Virus record (IMG/VR): IMGVR_UViG_3300046532_004276 | Span: 1-22,786 of that record | From: a virus | DNA length: 22,786 bases | Strand: one strand, 5' to 3' | Shown here: positions 14,284-21,181 of the stretch, piece by piece | Numbering within the stretch: position 1 is the first letter of the stretch | Layout: every line of letters starts with the position of its first letter | The notes under the pieces: generated by a model | Database searches by the model: none | Told to the model about the DNA's origin: nothing | The model's input: only the letters and a program-made list of their open reading frames with translations | Made by a program: the position numbers and the translations under genes

Positions 14284-15955
14284 CTTCTTGAGTGTCGTTG
14301 CGAGCGTTGTTGTTTTCGGGTCCAGCGTTAGGGCTGTTTTGGTCAGAGTTAGGATTGTTATTTCGTTGATATTCTATAACTTCCTCCAGAGTCCCTTTTT
14401 CTATTACTTTACCCCGCGCCAAGCAAATGTTTATATAGAATGGCGTCAACTCATATGTATCGTTATATTTCCTCTTGGAAGCTTGATACATTTGACTACG
14501 CCAGCGTTTTCCCGGCCATCTAACCTTATGAATAAGAAACTTGTGCGTTCCGAATTGAAACAATGAGTCGTCTCCTGTTTGGTGGAATTCAGCGATGAGT
14601 TGTTGCACGGCGTCGAGGGTTATGCATTCGTCTTCGGCAATTTCCTCTGGGCCTTTGGGCTCGAAAAACATAGAATGATTAGCGTCTTCACACGCCTTAA
14701 AAGACCCGCCAATAGAGGCTGAAGCACCGGAGTTGTTATTTCTGTTCCTGATGTCTCCAGAGCGATTCGTCTGCATCGCGGTTAGGACGATAATATTTAA
14801 CTCCTTGGCAACCGTCATGATTTTGGTTATTTGGTCGGACATGTCAAGGTGGGTTCCTTCGTTCCTGTTTCTTTCCGCGCCAATGTTTAAGTAATCGTAC
14901 ATAACCATAGCTGGTTGAGACATGTCGGTATGCTTCATCCTCCACATCCTCATGAAGTCTACCTTTTGGTTTATAGATAAAGGCTTACAGAGTTTATGGG
15001 CTAGCTTTTTTAGCTTAACGTCTTTTTTTACAGATTCTATGTGGGCGATTATTTTTTCTTTGTCTTCGTTAGTGCAGTATTTTCCAGACTGGATGTCTTC
15101 ATGGTGAATTCCCGTGGTAGCCATGGTGGTCCTAACTATTTGGTCGTGAAAGGATAATTCAGTGTCGAGATACAAGCACGAGAGTCCGGTGTTTCTCACA
15201 AACTCCATCGCTATCTGCATCATTAAGCTACTCTTACCTACTCCTTGGTTGGCATGAAAAATGTGCAAATCTTTTGGCCTGAAGCTGCCAAACATGGCGT
15301 GGTATATGGAAAGCGAGGAGCGGAAGCCTACGTCGTCAATTGGGTTATTTAGCCTGTGTTCGAGAAGGTCCGCGCTGTCTCCAAATGTGTCGAAGTCGTG
15401 TTCGTCCGAAGCGAAACTAGACGCTTTAATTAAGCTTCCGTTTAGTTTGCTTATTTGCTCGCTAAGGATTTTATGAGAAGCTCCTTTAGCTTTTCCGCTT
15501 AGCCAAGAGTACATCTTGTCTAGGATTCCTTTGGTGGAATGTACTTTATATTTCAGAAGCAAGGAAGATATCGAAGCTTGAAGTTCTGACGCTCCAATAG
15601 ACCACTCAACAGCGTCGTCGATAAAGCAAGAAGCCTCCACTCCGTGAACGAATTTTATGTTGTGATTCAATACCTTATCCTTAAAGGCTTGGATCGAAAA
15701 CGATGCGCCGTTTAAGTTTAAGAGTTCGTTCCTTAATATCCCAAAGACTTTGCTGTTCATCGGGTCGAAGAAGTGCCCCTCTTCTAGACTCGAGTACTTA
15801 AAGAATTCATTTGGATTCTTAATCAAGCATCCAATTATTTTATTTTCCAGTTCAAAATCGTGAGCTTCGTACTCTTCAGGAGTTCCCATATGCACATTAT
15901 CTACATTTTTGGAATTAACGCAAGCCTTCGTTTTCGTCGTCGTCGTCGTCGTCAT
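14267..15955 (-). CDS. dnaB: DnaB-type replicative DNA helicase
   Basis: This 562-residue protein has an N-terminal DnaB domain (DFELENKIIGCLI, 33-45, then helical) and a RecA-like ATPase. Walker A is ANQGVGKSS (235-243) and Walker B is MVMYDYLN (350-357) with D354. TAMQTNRSGD, 'GSFKACEDANHSMFF' and a basic C-terminal segment (WPGKRWRSQMYQASKRK) match the family. The C-terminal 40 residues are low-complexity Asn, Ser and Asp. It unwinds DNA ahead of the fork. The ATG at 15955 lies in a GTC repeat shared with the previous gene and would give a threonine-rich N terminus. An ATG at 15889 (MGTPEEYEAHDF) is an alternative start just before the domain. Neither has a strong ribosome site. Confidence 0.92.
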   Translation of the reverse strand: MTTTTTTKTKACVNSKNVDNVHMGTPEEYEAHDFELENKIIGCLIKNPNEFFKYSSLEEGHFFDPMNSKVFGILRNELLNLNGASFSIQAFKDKVLNHNIKFVHGVEASCFIDDAVEWSIGASELQASISSLLLKYKVHSTKGILDKMYSWLSGKAKGASHKILSEQISKLNGSLIKASSFASDEHDFDTFGDSADLLEHRLNNPIDDVGFRSSLSIYHAMFGSFRPKDLHIFHANQGVGKSSLMMQIAMEFVRNTGLSCLYLDTELSFHDQIVRTTMATTGIHHEDIQSGKYCTNEDKEKIIAHIESVKKDVKLKKLAHKLCKPLSINQKVDFMRMWRMKHTDMSQPAMVMYDYLNIGAERNRNEGTHLDMSDQITKIMTVAKELNIIVLTAMQTNRSGDIRNRNNNSGASASIGGSFKACEDANHSMFFEPKGPEEIAEDECITLDAVQQLIAEFHQTGDDSLFQFGTHKFLIHKVRWPGKRWRSQMYQASKRKYNDTYELTPFYINICLARGKVIEKGTLEEVIEYQRNNNPNSDQNSPNAGPENNNARNDTQEDGNLL

Positions 15956-16211
15956 CTAGGCCAACAGGGGGCTCCATTCCAGCAAGGGTCGCTTCTATGT
16001 TGTATGCCTCTATCGCCTTATTGTAGTTCTCGATGAAAAACTGAAGCCCCAGTTCGTGAGCGTGTGAGTCGGACCCGCAGTGTATGGCCGGTTTCCCTTC
16101 ACCGTCGTAGTTGAAGAGTATATATCCGCCGTTGCTGCACTCGGATATTTGATTTAAGAGCTGTTTAGGGAATTTGAAGTTCTTCTTTTTCATGCTCATA
16201 TATACACTCAC
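15915..16211 (-). CDS. Small protein with acidic tail, unknown function
   Basis: This protein has up to 98 residues. The GTG at 16209-16211 overlaps the endonuclease stop as GTGA; ATGs at 16199 and 16193 are alternatives. The N-terminal part is basic (MKKKNFKFPKQLL), the middle has short strands (GGYILFNYDGEGKPAIHCG) and a helix, and the end is a run of seven aspartates followed by ENEGLR. The Asp run is encoded by the trinucleotide repeat that forms the start of the helicase in another frame. I do not recognise a family. An acidic tail next to a helicase gene could mediate protein contact, as in acidic-tailed DNA-binding proteins, but this is inference. Confidence 0.7.
   Translation of the reverse strand: MSVYMSMKKKNFKFPKQLLNQISECSNGGYILFNYDGEGKPAIHCGSDSHAHELGLQFFIENYNKAIEAYNIEATLAGMEPPVGLDDDDDDDENEGLR
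15934..15953 (-). repeat. GAC/ACG trinucleotide microsatellite in a two-gene overlap
   Basis: About 6.7 units of gtc on the plus strand. Read on the minus strand it encodes most of the Asp run at the end of the small acidic protein and, in another frame, six Thr codons at the annotated start of the helicase. Slippage by whole units would change the length of both peptides without a frameshift. Confidence 0.9.
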
Positions 16212-16627
16212 AGGGTAATGTCGAAGTTTTTTTCTATAAATTCTTTACTCATAAAGGGCACGTCTTCGGGGTAAATTTCTATTAAAATAAATCCATTCCT
16301 ATCTAGCCATCTTTTTTTATCCACATCCCTTTTGATGGATTTGAGAAAATTTGCTCTGGATTTGCCGTGAAAAAAGGGATTATACTTTACGTGTTGCTCC
16401 CCGTTTACTTCTACGGCGATTTTTGTGGTAGCGTTAAGGATGTCCACCTTCATCCGAGTGCCGTAAACGGGAAACTCTTCATAGACCACATGATTAAGCC
16501 AGTACTTAGAGAAAAAATCTTTAATGTTTTTCTGAAATTTCGATCTGCACCCAGCTTCCCAGTTCACTAAGTATTTATTAACGTTTTTATAGATGGGAGT
16601 CTTACCGTTTAAGGTGTGCAGCCTCAT
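16208..16627 (-). CDS. VSR/PD-(D/E)XK-like endonuclease coupled to recA
   Basis: This 139-residue single-domain protein has MKVDIL (59-64), AVEVNGEQH (71-79) and a basic segment KRDVDKKRWLDRNGFILIEI (99-118). The spaced Asp62, Glu73, Glu77 and His79 followed by a K-x-x-W-L-x-x-N-G-(F/Y) helix-strand are typical of VSR-like and DUF559-type nucleases of the PD-(D/E)XK superfamily. The usual catalytic Lys is not obvious (E-V-N rather than E-x-K), as in the VSR branch. Start and stop overlap both neighbours by four bases, so it belongs to the operon. Options are a repair or recombination nuclease working with RecA, or a free-standing homing nuclease of the EDxHD type. Confidence 0.65.
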   Translation of the reverse strand: MRLHTLNGKTPIYKNVNKYLVNWEAGCRSKFQKNIKDFFSKYWLNHVVYEEFPVYGTRMKVDILNATTKIAVEVNGEQHVKYNPFFHGKSRANFLKSIKRDVDKKRWLDRNGFILIEIYPEDVPFMSKEFIEKNFDITL

Positions 16628-17712
16628 TTTGAGCCCTTAAGTATGTTCTTAAACTTTTCGTATAAGTATTTGGAGACCTCTTTATTCTCTTCGAAGTACT
16701 GATAGAACCTATCCACTCCGTGGTGCTGCTTGGGCATTTCTTTCTTCGTCTCTTTCTTCACCTCGTTTATTAGGTCGTCAGACACGGTAATCCATGCTCC
16801 CTTGGCGACAGCAAGAGTCCAAGACAAAAGCATATCCACTATCTCGTACTCTACCCATATACTCTTGCCGTCTTCCCTTCCGTACCTAATTGGGTACTTA
16901 ACCTCTACTCCTGTTTTTTCATTTGGACTTTTTCTGAACACAACCTTGCAGTGGTGACCTAGTTTTTCTTTCTTGTCGGTAGACATGATTGAGTCTTTCG
17001 TCCATCTGGGTTGAAATTCCAGAATCCAATCGCTGTAGTGAAGAATTGCGTTGCCTCCTGATGCGTTTGTCACCTTGGGGTCTCCCTTTTCGTACGGATT
17101 AATTCTTACCGAACTTCTAACTTGGGAGATCATATAGCAAATATGTCCTCTAGTTGCTAGCCCTAGAGCCATTTTTCTAAGGAAGTCGGAACTAAGGAGC
17201 GACCCCCCAGCCACCTTAAGCGCGTCGTCAGAACTCTTGTTTAAGTCTCCCTTCGGAACTAAGGCGTCCATTGAGTCTACAATAAACATGTATTTTTTCT
17301 CGTCTGGGTTGTTTTTTACGAGCTCTCTCATGAGGTCGATTGCGGTTTCGTACACATTACTTTTAAATATAAACCACTTGTCGTCCGTAGTCTGCACTCC
17401 TGATCTCTTGACCATGTCTTCGGAAAGCCTTCCTTCTGACTTTATGTATATCACCATAGCGTTGGGCATCTCTTGGAAGTTTCTAGCGAAAGCTAGACCG
17501 CAAGACGTCTTTCCTCCCTCAGTGACTCCAGTCGCCCTGACAACTCCCGGCTTTATGCCACCTCCCATCTCTACGTCTAGCAGAAGGCTTCCACTAGACA
17601 CTGTGTAGTCGTGCTCTTGCTCGAAGTTATAATGGTAATCTTTATTCTGCTTTAAGTAGTTCTGTACTTGATTCAGGGTGGAGCTAGAGTCGTTTTTTTC
17701 GTTTTTTTTCAT
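16624..17712 (-). CDS. recA: RecA-like recombinase
   Basis: This 362-residue protein shows the RecA ATPase core. Walker A is GVTEGGKT (62-69). An acidic residue E93 (YIKSEG) sits where RecA has its catalytic Glu, and Walker B is YMFIVDSMDAL (141-151) with D146. 'GLATRGHICYMISQVRSS' corresponds to the region before the DNA-binding loops, and GGNAILHYSDW matches the RecA 'GGNALKFY' segment. The first 35 residues are polar, and the C-terminal 70 residues are charged and helical and diverge from bacterial RecA. It would drive strand exchange in phage recombination and repair. It overlaps an unknown gene upstream and the endonuclease downstream, both as ATGA. Confidence 0.92.
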   Translation of the reverse strand: MKKNEKNDSSSTLNQVQNYLKQNKDYHYNFEQEHDYTVSSGSLLLDVEMGGGIKPGVVRATGVTEGGKTSCGLAFARNFQEMPNAMVIYIKSEGRLSEDMVKRSGVQTTDDKWFIFKSNVYETAIDLMRELVKNNPDEKKYMFIVDSMDALVPKGDLNKSSDDALKVAGGSLLSSDFLRKMALGLATRGHICYMISQVRSSVRINPYEKGDPKVTNASGGNAILHYSDWILEFQPRWTKDSIMSTDKKEKLGHHCKVVFRKSPNEKTGVEVKYPIRYGREDGKSIWVEYEIVDMLLSWTLAVAKGAWITVSDDLINEVKKETKKEMPKQHHGVDRFYQYFEENKEVSKYLYEKFKNILKGSK

Positions 17713-18143
17713 AGAAAGTCGAATTTATCCTTTGATTTATAGGCGTTTCCCAGTTCACTGGAAATTGATTTGGGGTAATCAAGTATATCAGTTTTGTTGG
17801 GTTTTTCAAGGGTATTAAACGATTTAAAAGAGGCGTATTTTTCTTTTAGGACTTCACTCCATTTTGATTCTTTTTTAATTATGAACTTAAGGCTCGGAAA
17901 GTAGTCTCCCATATCTACGCTGCGCCAGAAATCGAATTCTGGATACTTTTTAAGCAATTTTTTAGCTATCCCTAGCTCTATAATTATTTGGTCAGCAGGG
18001 AGCTTAAAGAGGGCGTAGGGGTCTTGTATTAGTAGCCACACCAAGAACTGAGCTTCTGTGTTTATGGCGGGTGGATTTTTGAATCTTTTAAGTATTTGTA
18101 AAGACGGCTTAATTTTTCCTTTGCATTTCCTCATTGATATCAT
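17709..18143 (-). CDS. Unknown protein preceding recA
   Basis: This 144-residue basic protein has no family I can name. After a Lys/Arg-rich start (RKCKGKIKPSLQILKRFKNPP) there is a helix (NTEAQFLVWLLIQDPYALF, about 28-46), then an amphipathic Lys-rich region and a WSEVLKEKY segment. The helix with 'QDPYALF' recalls the start of DnaB N-terminal domains, where a chunk such as 'LLLxDPxAL' occurs, so it might be a small helicase- or replisome-associated protein; this is weak. It overlaps the dehydratase end by 35 bp from the ATG at 18143; the ATG at 18134 is an alternative. Its stop overlaps recA as ATGA. Confidence 0.7.
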   Translation of the reverse strand: MISMRKCKGKIKPSLQILKRFKNPPAINTEAQFLVWLLIQDPYALFKLPADQIIIELGIAKKLLKKYPEFDFWRSVDMGDYFPSLKFIIKKESKWSEVLKEKYASFKSFNTLEKPNKTDILDYPKSISSELGNAYKSKDKFDFL

Positions 18144-19224
18144 GTTTTACCATCTTTTCTACAAGGTTGTCAAAGCTATTTTTCGGCTTCCATCCTAACT
18201 CTTTCCGTATTGGGCCGGAATCCCCCAATAATAAGTTAACTTCCGCCGGTCTATAGAATTTTTCGTTGATAGCCACGTACGCTTCCTTTGTATTCTTATC
18301 TATGTACTTAGTCTGTTGCGGTATCTTAATGTAGTGACCGTCAACTAACTCTTCAACGTGGGACCATTCGCCGTTTATGCCAGCTTTAGAAAAAGCCTTA
18401 ACCACAAACTGTTCTATGGAATAAGTTTCGTTGCTAGATAGAACGTAGTCTTTAGGTGATTCTTGGTTGAGCATCATCCACACTCCCTCTACGAAGTCTT
18501 CGCTATCACTCCAATCCCTCCTAGGGGAAAGGTTACCTAGCTCAATGGGGTCAAACTTTTCCTTATTCTTTAATGCTTTATAAATTCTAGCGACGCCTTT
18601 CGTTATCTTCCTAGTGACGAACTCCTCTCCTCTTTTAGTTCCTTCGTGGTTAAAGAGTATCCCATGAACGGCGTATAGTCCGTAAGATTCCCTGTAGACC
18701 TTAACTAGGTGTCTAGCTGCTGCCTTGGCTGCTCCGTATGGGCTGCGGGGCTTTACGGGGTGTTTTATGTCTTGGGGGACATAGTCTACGTCCCCAAACT
18801 CTTCGCTGCTTCCTGCGCTGTAGAATTTACACTTTGGGGCGTGCTCTTTGATGGCCTCCAAACATCTCAGAACTCCCATCGCGTTTGTATCGAAGACTTG
18901 CTCGGGCATTTTCCAACTTACGCCTACGAAGGAATTAGCAGCGAAATTTATGAAAAAATCTGGCTCGATTTGTTTAACTAGCCCAGTAATGCTAACTGAA
19001 TCAGTAAGGTCTCCTTCTACGAATTCAAAATTGGGATCGCGCTTGAAAAGCTCGCAATTCTTGAGGTTGGGATTCGCGGTCCTTCTGACCATTCCGAAGA
19101 TGGAGTAGGGCTCTTTTGGGGCCTCGTCGTGATACCCTATCCCTGCGTTAAGTCGGGTTAGGAACTCGCACATATTTGCGCCGTCTTGGCCCGTAACTCC
19201 TGTAATCAACACCTTTTTTCCCAT
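18109..19224 (-). CDS. gmd: GDP-mannose 4,6-dehydratase-like enzyme
   Basis: This 371-residue protein has the length and motifs of GMD. NAD(P) binding is by GVTGQDG (9-15), followed by a gap typical of GMD before GMVRR (44-48). The remaining signatures are NSFVGVSW (97-104), GSSEEFG (138-144, catalytic Ser and Glu), Y163-GAA-K167 and FNHEG-x-x-RGEEFVTRKIT (191-208). 'LGNLSPRRDW' is the usual GMD substrate segment. The reaction would convert GDP-mannose to GDP-4-keto-6-deoxymannose, precursor of GDP-fucose, GDP-rhamnose or amino sugars. No reductase for the second step is certain in this window; the SDR at 6760-7704 is a weak candidate. An insertion near residues 24-40 is longer than usual. 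Confidence 0.9.
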   Translation of the reverse strand: MGKKVLITGVTGQDGANMCEFLTRLNAGIGYHDEAPKEPYSIFGMVRRTANPNLKNCELFKRDPNFEFVEGDLTDSVSITGLVKQIEPDFFINFAANSFVGVSWKMPEQVFDTNAMGVLRCLEAIKEHAPKCKFYSAGSSEEFGDVDYVPQDIKHPVKPRSPYGAAKAAARHLVKVYRESYGLYAVHGILFNHEGTKRGEEFVTRKITKGVARIYKALKNKEKFDPIELGNLSPRRDWSDSEDFVEGVWMMLNQESPKDYVLSSNETYSIEQFVVKAFSKAGINGEWSHVEELVDGHYIKIPQQTKYIDKNTKEAYVAINEKFYRPAEVNLLLGDSGPIRKELGWKPKNSFDNLVEKMVKHDINEEMQRKN

Positions 19225-19245
19225 ACCGCAATGGGAAATGTACTC

Positions 19246-19530
19246 TTATTTCTTCAGTTCGTCAATTTTTTCCTCCAGCCTATCGAACCTGTGATGCACT
19301 GTTTTCACTAGTTGGTTGAAGTCGTTTTTACTCACGTATTTTTCAGGGACGCTCAAGGCGAGGTCGGTGATTTTTTCGTTTAACTTGCGGTAATCATCAG
19401 ATTGTCTACGAGAATTCATAGAGCAGTCGTCTTTAATCTTACTTAAGTAAGAGAAAAGTATCTTTAGAGCCCACCCCGCTCCGAAAGATATAATAGAAAA
19501 GGCGATATTGATTAAGCTTTGATTTTCCAT
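19246..19530 (-). CDS. Small membrane-anchored coiled-coil protein
   Basis: This 94-residue protein has one N-terminal transmembrane helix (about residues 6-29, INIAFSIISFGAGWALKILF) and a soluble helical tail. The tail carries the segment VSKNDFNQLVKTVHHRFDRLEEKIDELKK, which shows a heptad pattern. Small phage proteins with this layout, one membrane helix followed by a 'YVSK-DF' coiled coil, are common in my recollection; their role is not settled. A holin-like or membrane-tethering role is possible. It is the first gene of the leftward train and lies beside the divergent control region. No clear ribosome site precedes the ATG. Confidence 0.7.
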   Translation of the reverse strand: MENQSLINIAFSIISFGAGWALKILFSYLSKIKDDCSMNSRRQSDDYRKLNEKITDLALSVPEKYVSKNDFNQLVKTVHHRFDRLEEKIDELKK

Positions 19531-19534
19531 GTCT

Positions 19535-19550
19535 GTGTAGATATATACAC
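19535..19550. promoter_or_regulatory. Inverted repeat in the leader of the leftward gene train
   Basis: GTGTA-gatata-TACAC lies 4 bases before the ATG at 19530. The perfect 5-bp arms with an AT-rich centre could be an operator or a small leader hairpin. No known regulator can be assigned. Confidence 0.3.
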
Positions 19551-19588
19551 CTACTAAGCTTGTTCTGGGATTAAAAATACGAAAGCAC

Positions 19589-19617
19589 TTGTAGATTAAA
19601 CATATGTTAAATATAAC
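19589..19617 (+). promoter_or_regulatory. Candidate sigma70-type promoter for the small rightward genes
   Basis: TTGTAG (19589-19594) and TATAAC (19612-19617) are separated by 17 bases, the optimal spacing; the -10 box matches five of six consensus bases and the -35 box three of six. Transcription would start near 19624, about 24 bases before the ATG at 19648. A nearly perfect palindrome (19596-19611, ACATATGT at its centre) fills the spacer. Confidence 0.4.
19596..19611. promoter_or_regulatory. Near-palindrome in the divergent promoter spacer
   Basis: TTAAACATATGTTAAA is symmetric except for one base pair. It sits between the candidate -35 and -10 boxes and midway between divergent genes, a typical place for an operator. 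No cognate repressor is identifiable in the window. Confidence 0.3.
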
Positions 19618-19647
19618 TTTACTGGAATAAATAGTGTAGTTATATGT

Positions 19648-19920
19648 ATGAGAAAGAACAAGAAACTAGTGGAATTTACCAGCCACTCCGAGAAGTGGTG
19701 GGGAAAGGAGGACGTTGAGTGGGCTGTAAAGGATAAGGACGGCGGTTGGTGGCTAATCGCAGGATCAGAGTTTCCTGAAAAAAAAACACCAAGCCCTTCT
19801 GGTCGCACCCCTAAGAGAGGTCGAAATAACAGTTTGGTAATGGTCCTGAGCGCTTTGCTGGGGGCTAGCATGGGGCTTAATACCGCTTTCGTTTATTTTT
19901 TATTTAAAATAATACTCTAG
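19648..19920 (+). CDS. Small protein with C-terminal membrane helix, unknown function
   Basis: This 90-residue protein has a soluble Trp- and Lys-rich N-terminal part (KWWGKEDVEW, DGGWWLIAG, about residues 16-41), a basic Pro/Ser/Arg linker (PSPSGRTPKRGRNN), then one transmembrane helix ending the protein (about 62-88, LVMVLSALLGASMGLNTAFVYFLF). The basic linker before the helix suggests the N terminus stays in the cytoplasm. It is one of only two genes on this strand between two leftward operons, with its own candidate promoter. The family is unknown. There is no strong ribosome site before the ATG. A minus-strand frame over the same bases looks like a shadow. Confidence 0.65.
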   Translation: MRKNKKLVEFTSHSEKWWGKEDVEWAVKDKDGGWWLIAGSEFPEKKTPSPSGRTPKRGRNNSLVMVLSALLGASMGLNTAFVYFLFKIIL

Positions 19921-19935
19921 AGCTCCGTCGTTTTT

Positions 19936-19940
19936 AGGGA
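19936..19940 (+). promoter_or_regulatory. Ribosome binding site of the zinc-ribbon gene
   Basis: AGGGA lies four bases before the ATG at 19945. It supports the reality of this short gene. Confidence 0.45.
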
Positions 19941-19944
19941 ATTT

Positions 19945-20151
19945 ATGCACTCTAAGATATGTCCTTATTGTTGGGAAGAAGGCTCCAGAGAGAACCCCCT
20001 GAGAAAGAAGAGGGTGGACTATCTGTCGTGTAGCGGAATCTCTTCTCTGGAGAAAATATTCAAGAGAGCAAGGTCGTGTGACTGCGGTGATAACGGGGAT
20101 TGCGTTACGGTGTGGGCTTGCGACAGGTGTGGTGAACACTTTAGGGATTAG
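19945..20151 (+). CDS. Small zinc-ribbon protein, unknown function
   Basis: This 68-residue protein has CPYC at residues 6-9 and CDRCGEHF near the end, the paired CxxC knuckles of a zinc ribbon. Extra cysteines (SCSG, SCDCGDNGDC) in the middle may form a second metal site. The rest is basic (LRKKR, FKRAR). Such small ribbons in phages may bind nucleic acid or host transcription proteins. The target here is unknown. Its stop TAG overlaps the convergent nrdB stop in the tetramer TTAG. Confidence 0.65.
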   Translation: MHSKICPYCWEEGSRENPLRKKRVDYLSCSGISSLEKIFKRARSCDCGDNGDCVTVWACDRCGEHFRD

Positions 20152-21158
20152 AAGTCGTCTTCTAGTACTCCAGAACTCTGGTAATCCTTGACTTGTCTTT
20201 CGAAGAAGTTAGTCATTGCGCCTGTATCGACAACCTCAGAAAGCCAAGGAAATGGGTTGTTGTCGCTATCAAAGCGAAAATCTACTCCTATCCCTTCGAG
20301 TCTTCGATTACCTATGTATTTCATGTAGTCAACGAACATGTCCGCGTTTAATCCGAGTATTCCTCTGGGTAGGACGTCGTGGGCGTAAGAGATTTCAAGT
20401 TCGACAGCCTTCTTGACGTGTTCTACGGTTTCTTCCTCGAATTTTTTCGTCCATAAGTTCGGGTACTGTTCTTTTATGGTGTTTATCAAGTATGTTCCAA
20501 ACTTAATGTGTAGACTTTCGTCGCGTAGCGTATATCTAATTTGGTCAGACAGTCCCGGAAGTTTATTTTGCCTACCCAAGGCGAGTAGCATTGCAAAACC
20601 GCTAAAGAAGAATGTACCCTCGCAGATTATGTAGTAAGTTATAAGGCTTCTTAGGAATTCTTTTTTACCCTCTACGGTTTTGGTGGAGAAATCTTGTCGG
20701 TTTATGTTCGTGCTAATTTCCATCAAAAAATCATCTTTAGCTTTGATGGTGGGAATGTTCGAGTACGCTTCGTAAACCTCGGACACCTTGAGGGAGTAAG
20801 ACTCACAGCACGTAACAACAGTCCAGTTATGAAGGGACTCCTCGTAAGCTTGGCGCATTATGTATTGACCGCATTCAGCGTCAGTTATCCATTTTGCCAC
20901 ATTAAGCAGCAAGTTGTTACCAACTAGAGACTCGCTTCCGGCAAAAAAGCCAAGACACCTTTTGACTAGCAGCTTCTCATCATCCGTTAGCGCTCCCCCT
21001 TTCCATTGGTTTATGTCGTCTCCCATGTTGATTTCGGAGGGAGACCAGTTGTTAGCTACTCCTTTTAGAAATAGGCTCCATGCGTACTCGTGCTTATGGG
21101 GTAAGATTTGGTTAACTCCCGTCGTATTTTCTTCTAATAGTAGTCCTGTTTTACTCAT
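20148..21158 (-). CDS. nrdB: Class I ribonucleotide reductase beta subunit, radical Tyr replaced by Val
   Basis: The ATG at 21156-21158 gives 336 residues and leaves 23 bp after nrdA; a frame opening at 21221 would overlap nrdA by 40 bp. The six metal ligands are visible (numbering from 21158): E76 (GSESLVGNN), E107 and H110 (YEESLH), E180 (CEGTFFF), E214 and H217 (RDESLH). The position four residues after the first histidine, tyrosine in class Ia, reads V114 (codon 20817-20819). The first ligand is Glu as in the Chlamydia Mn/Fe enzyme. The C-terminal tail DYQSSGVLEDDF is the usual alpha-binding tail. With NrdA it makes deoxynucleotides. The missing Tyr suggests a class Ic or Id cofactor, which is inference. 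Confidence 0.95.
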   Translation of the reverse strand: MSKTGLLLEENTTGVNQILPHKHEYAWSLFLKGVANNWSPSEINMGDDINQWKGGALTDDEKLLVKRCLGFFAGSESLVGNNLLLNVAKWITDAECGQYIMRQAYEESLHNWTVVTCCESYSLKVSEVYEAYSNIPTIKAKDDFLMEISTNINRQDFSTKTVEGKKEFLRSLITYYIICEGTFFFSGFAMLLALGRQNKLPGLSDQIRYTLRDESLHIKFGTYLINTIKEQYPNLWTKKFEEETVEHVKKAVELEISYAHDVLPRGILGLNADMFVDYMKYIGNRRLEGIGVDFRFDSDNNPFPWLSEVVDTGAMTNFFERQVKDYQSSGVLEDDF

Positions 21159-21181
21159 TTTCAATGTCTTTGCTAGTTGTT

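Noticed and set aside
19596-19871. Minus-strand frame opposite the small membrane protein
   Set aside because: It would cover the candidate promoter. The plus-strand frame has a coherent soluble part plus membrane helix and is the better gene.
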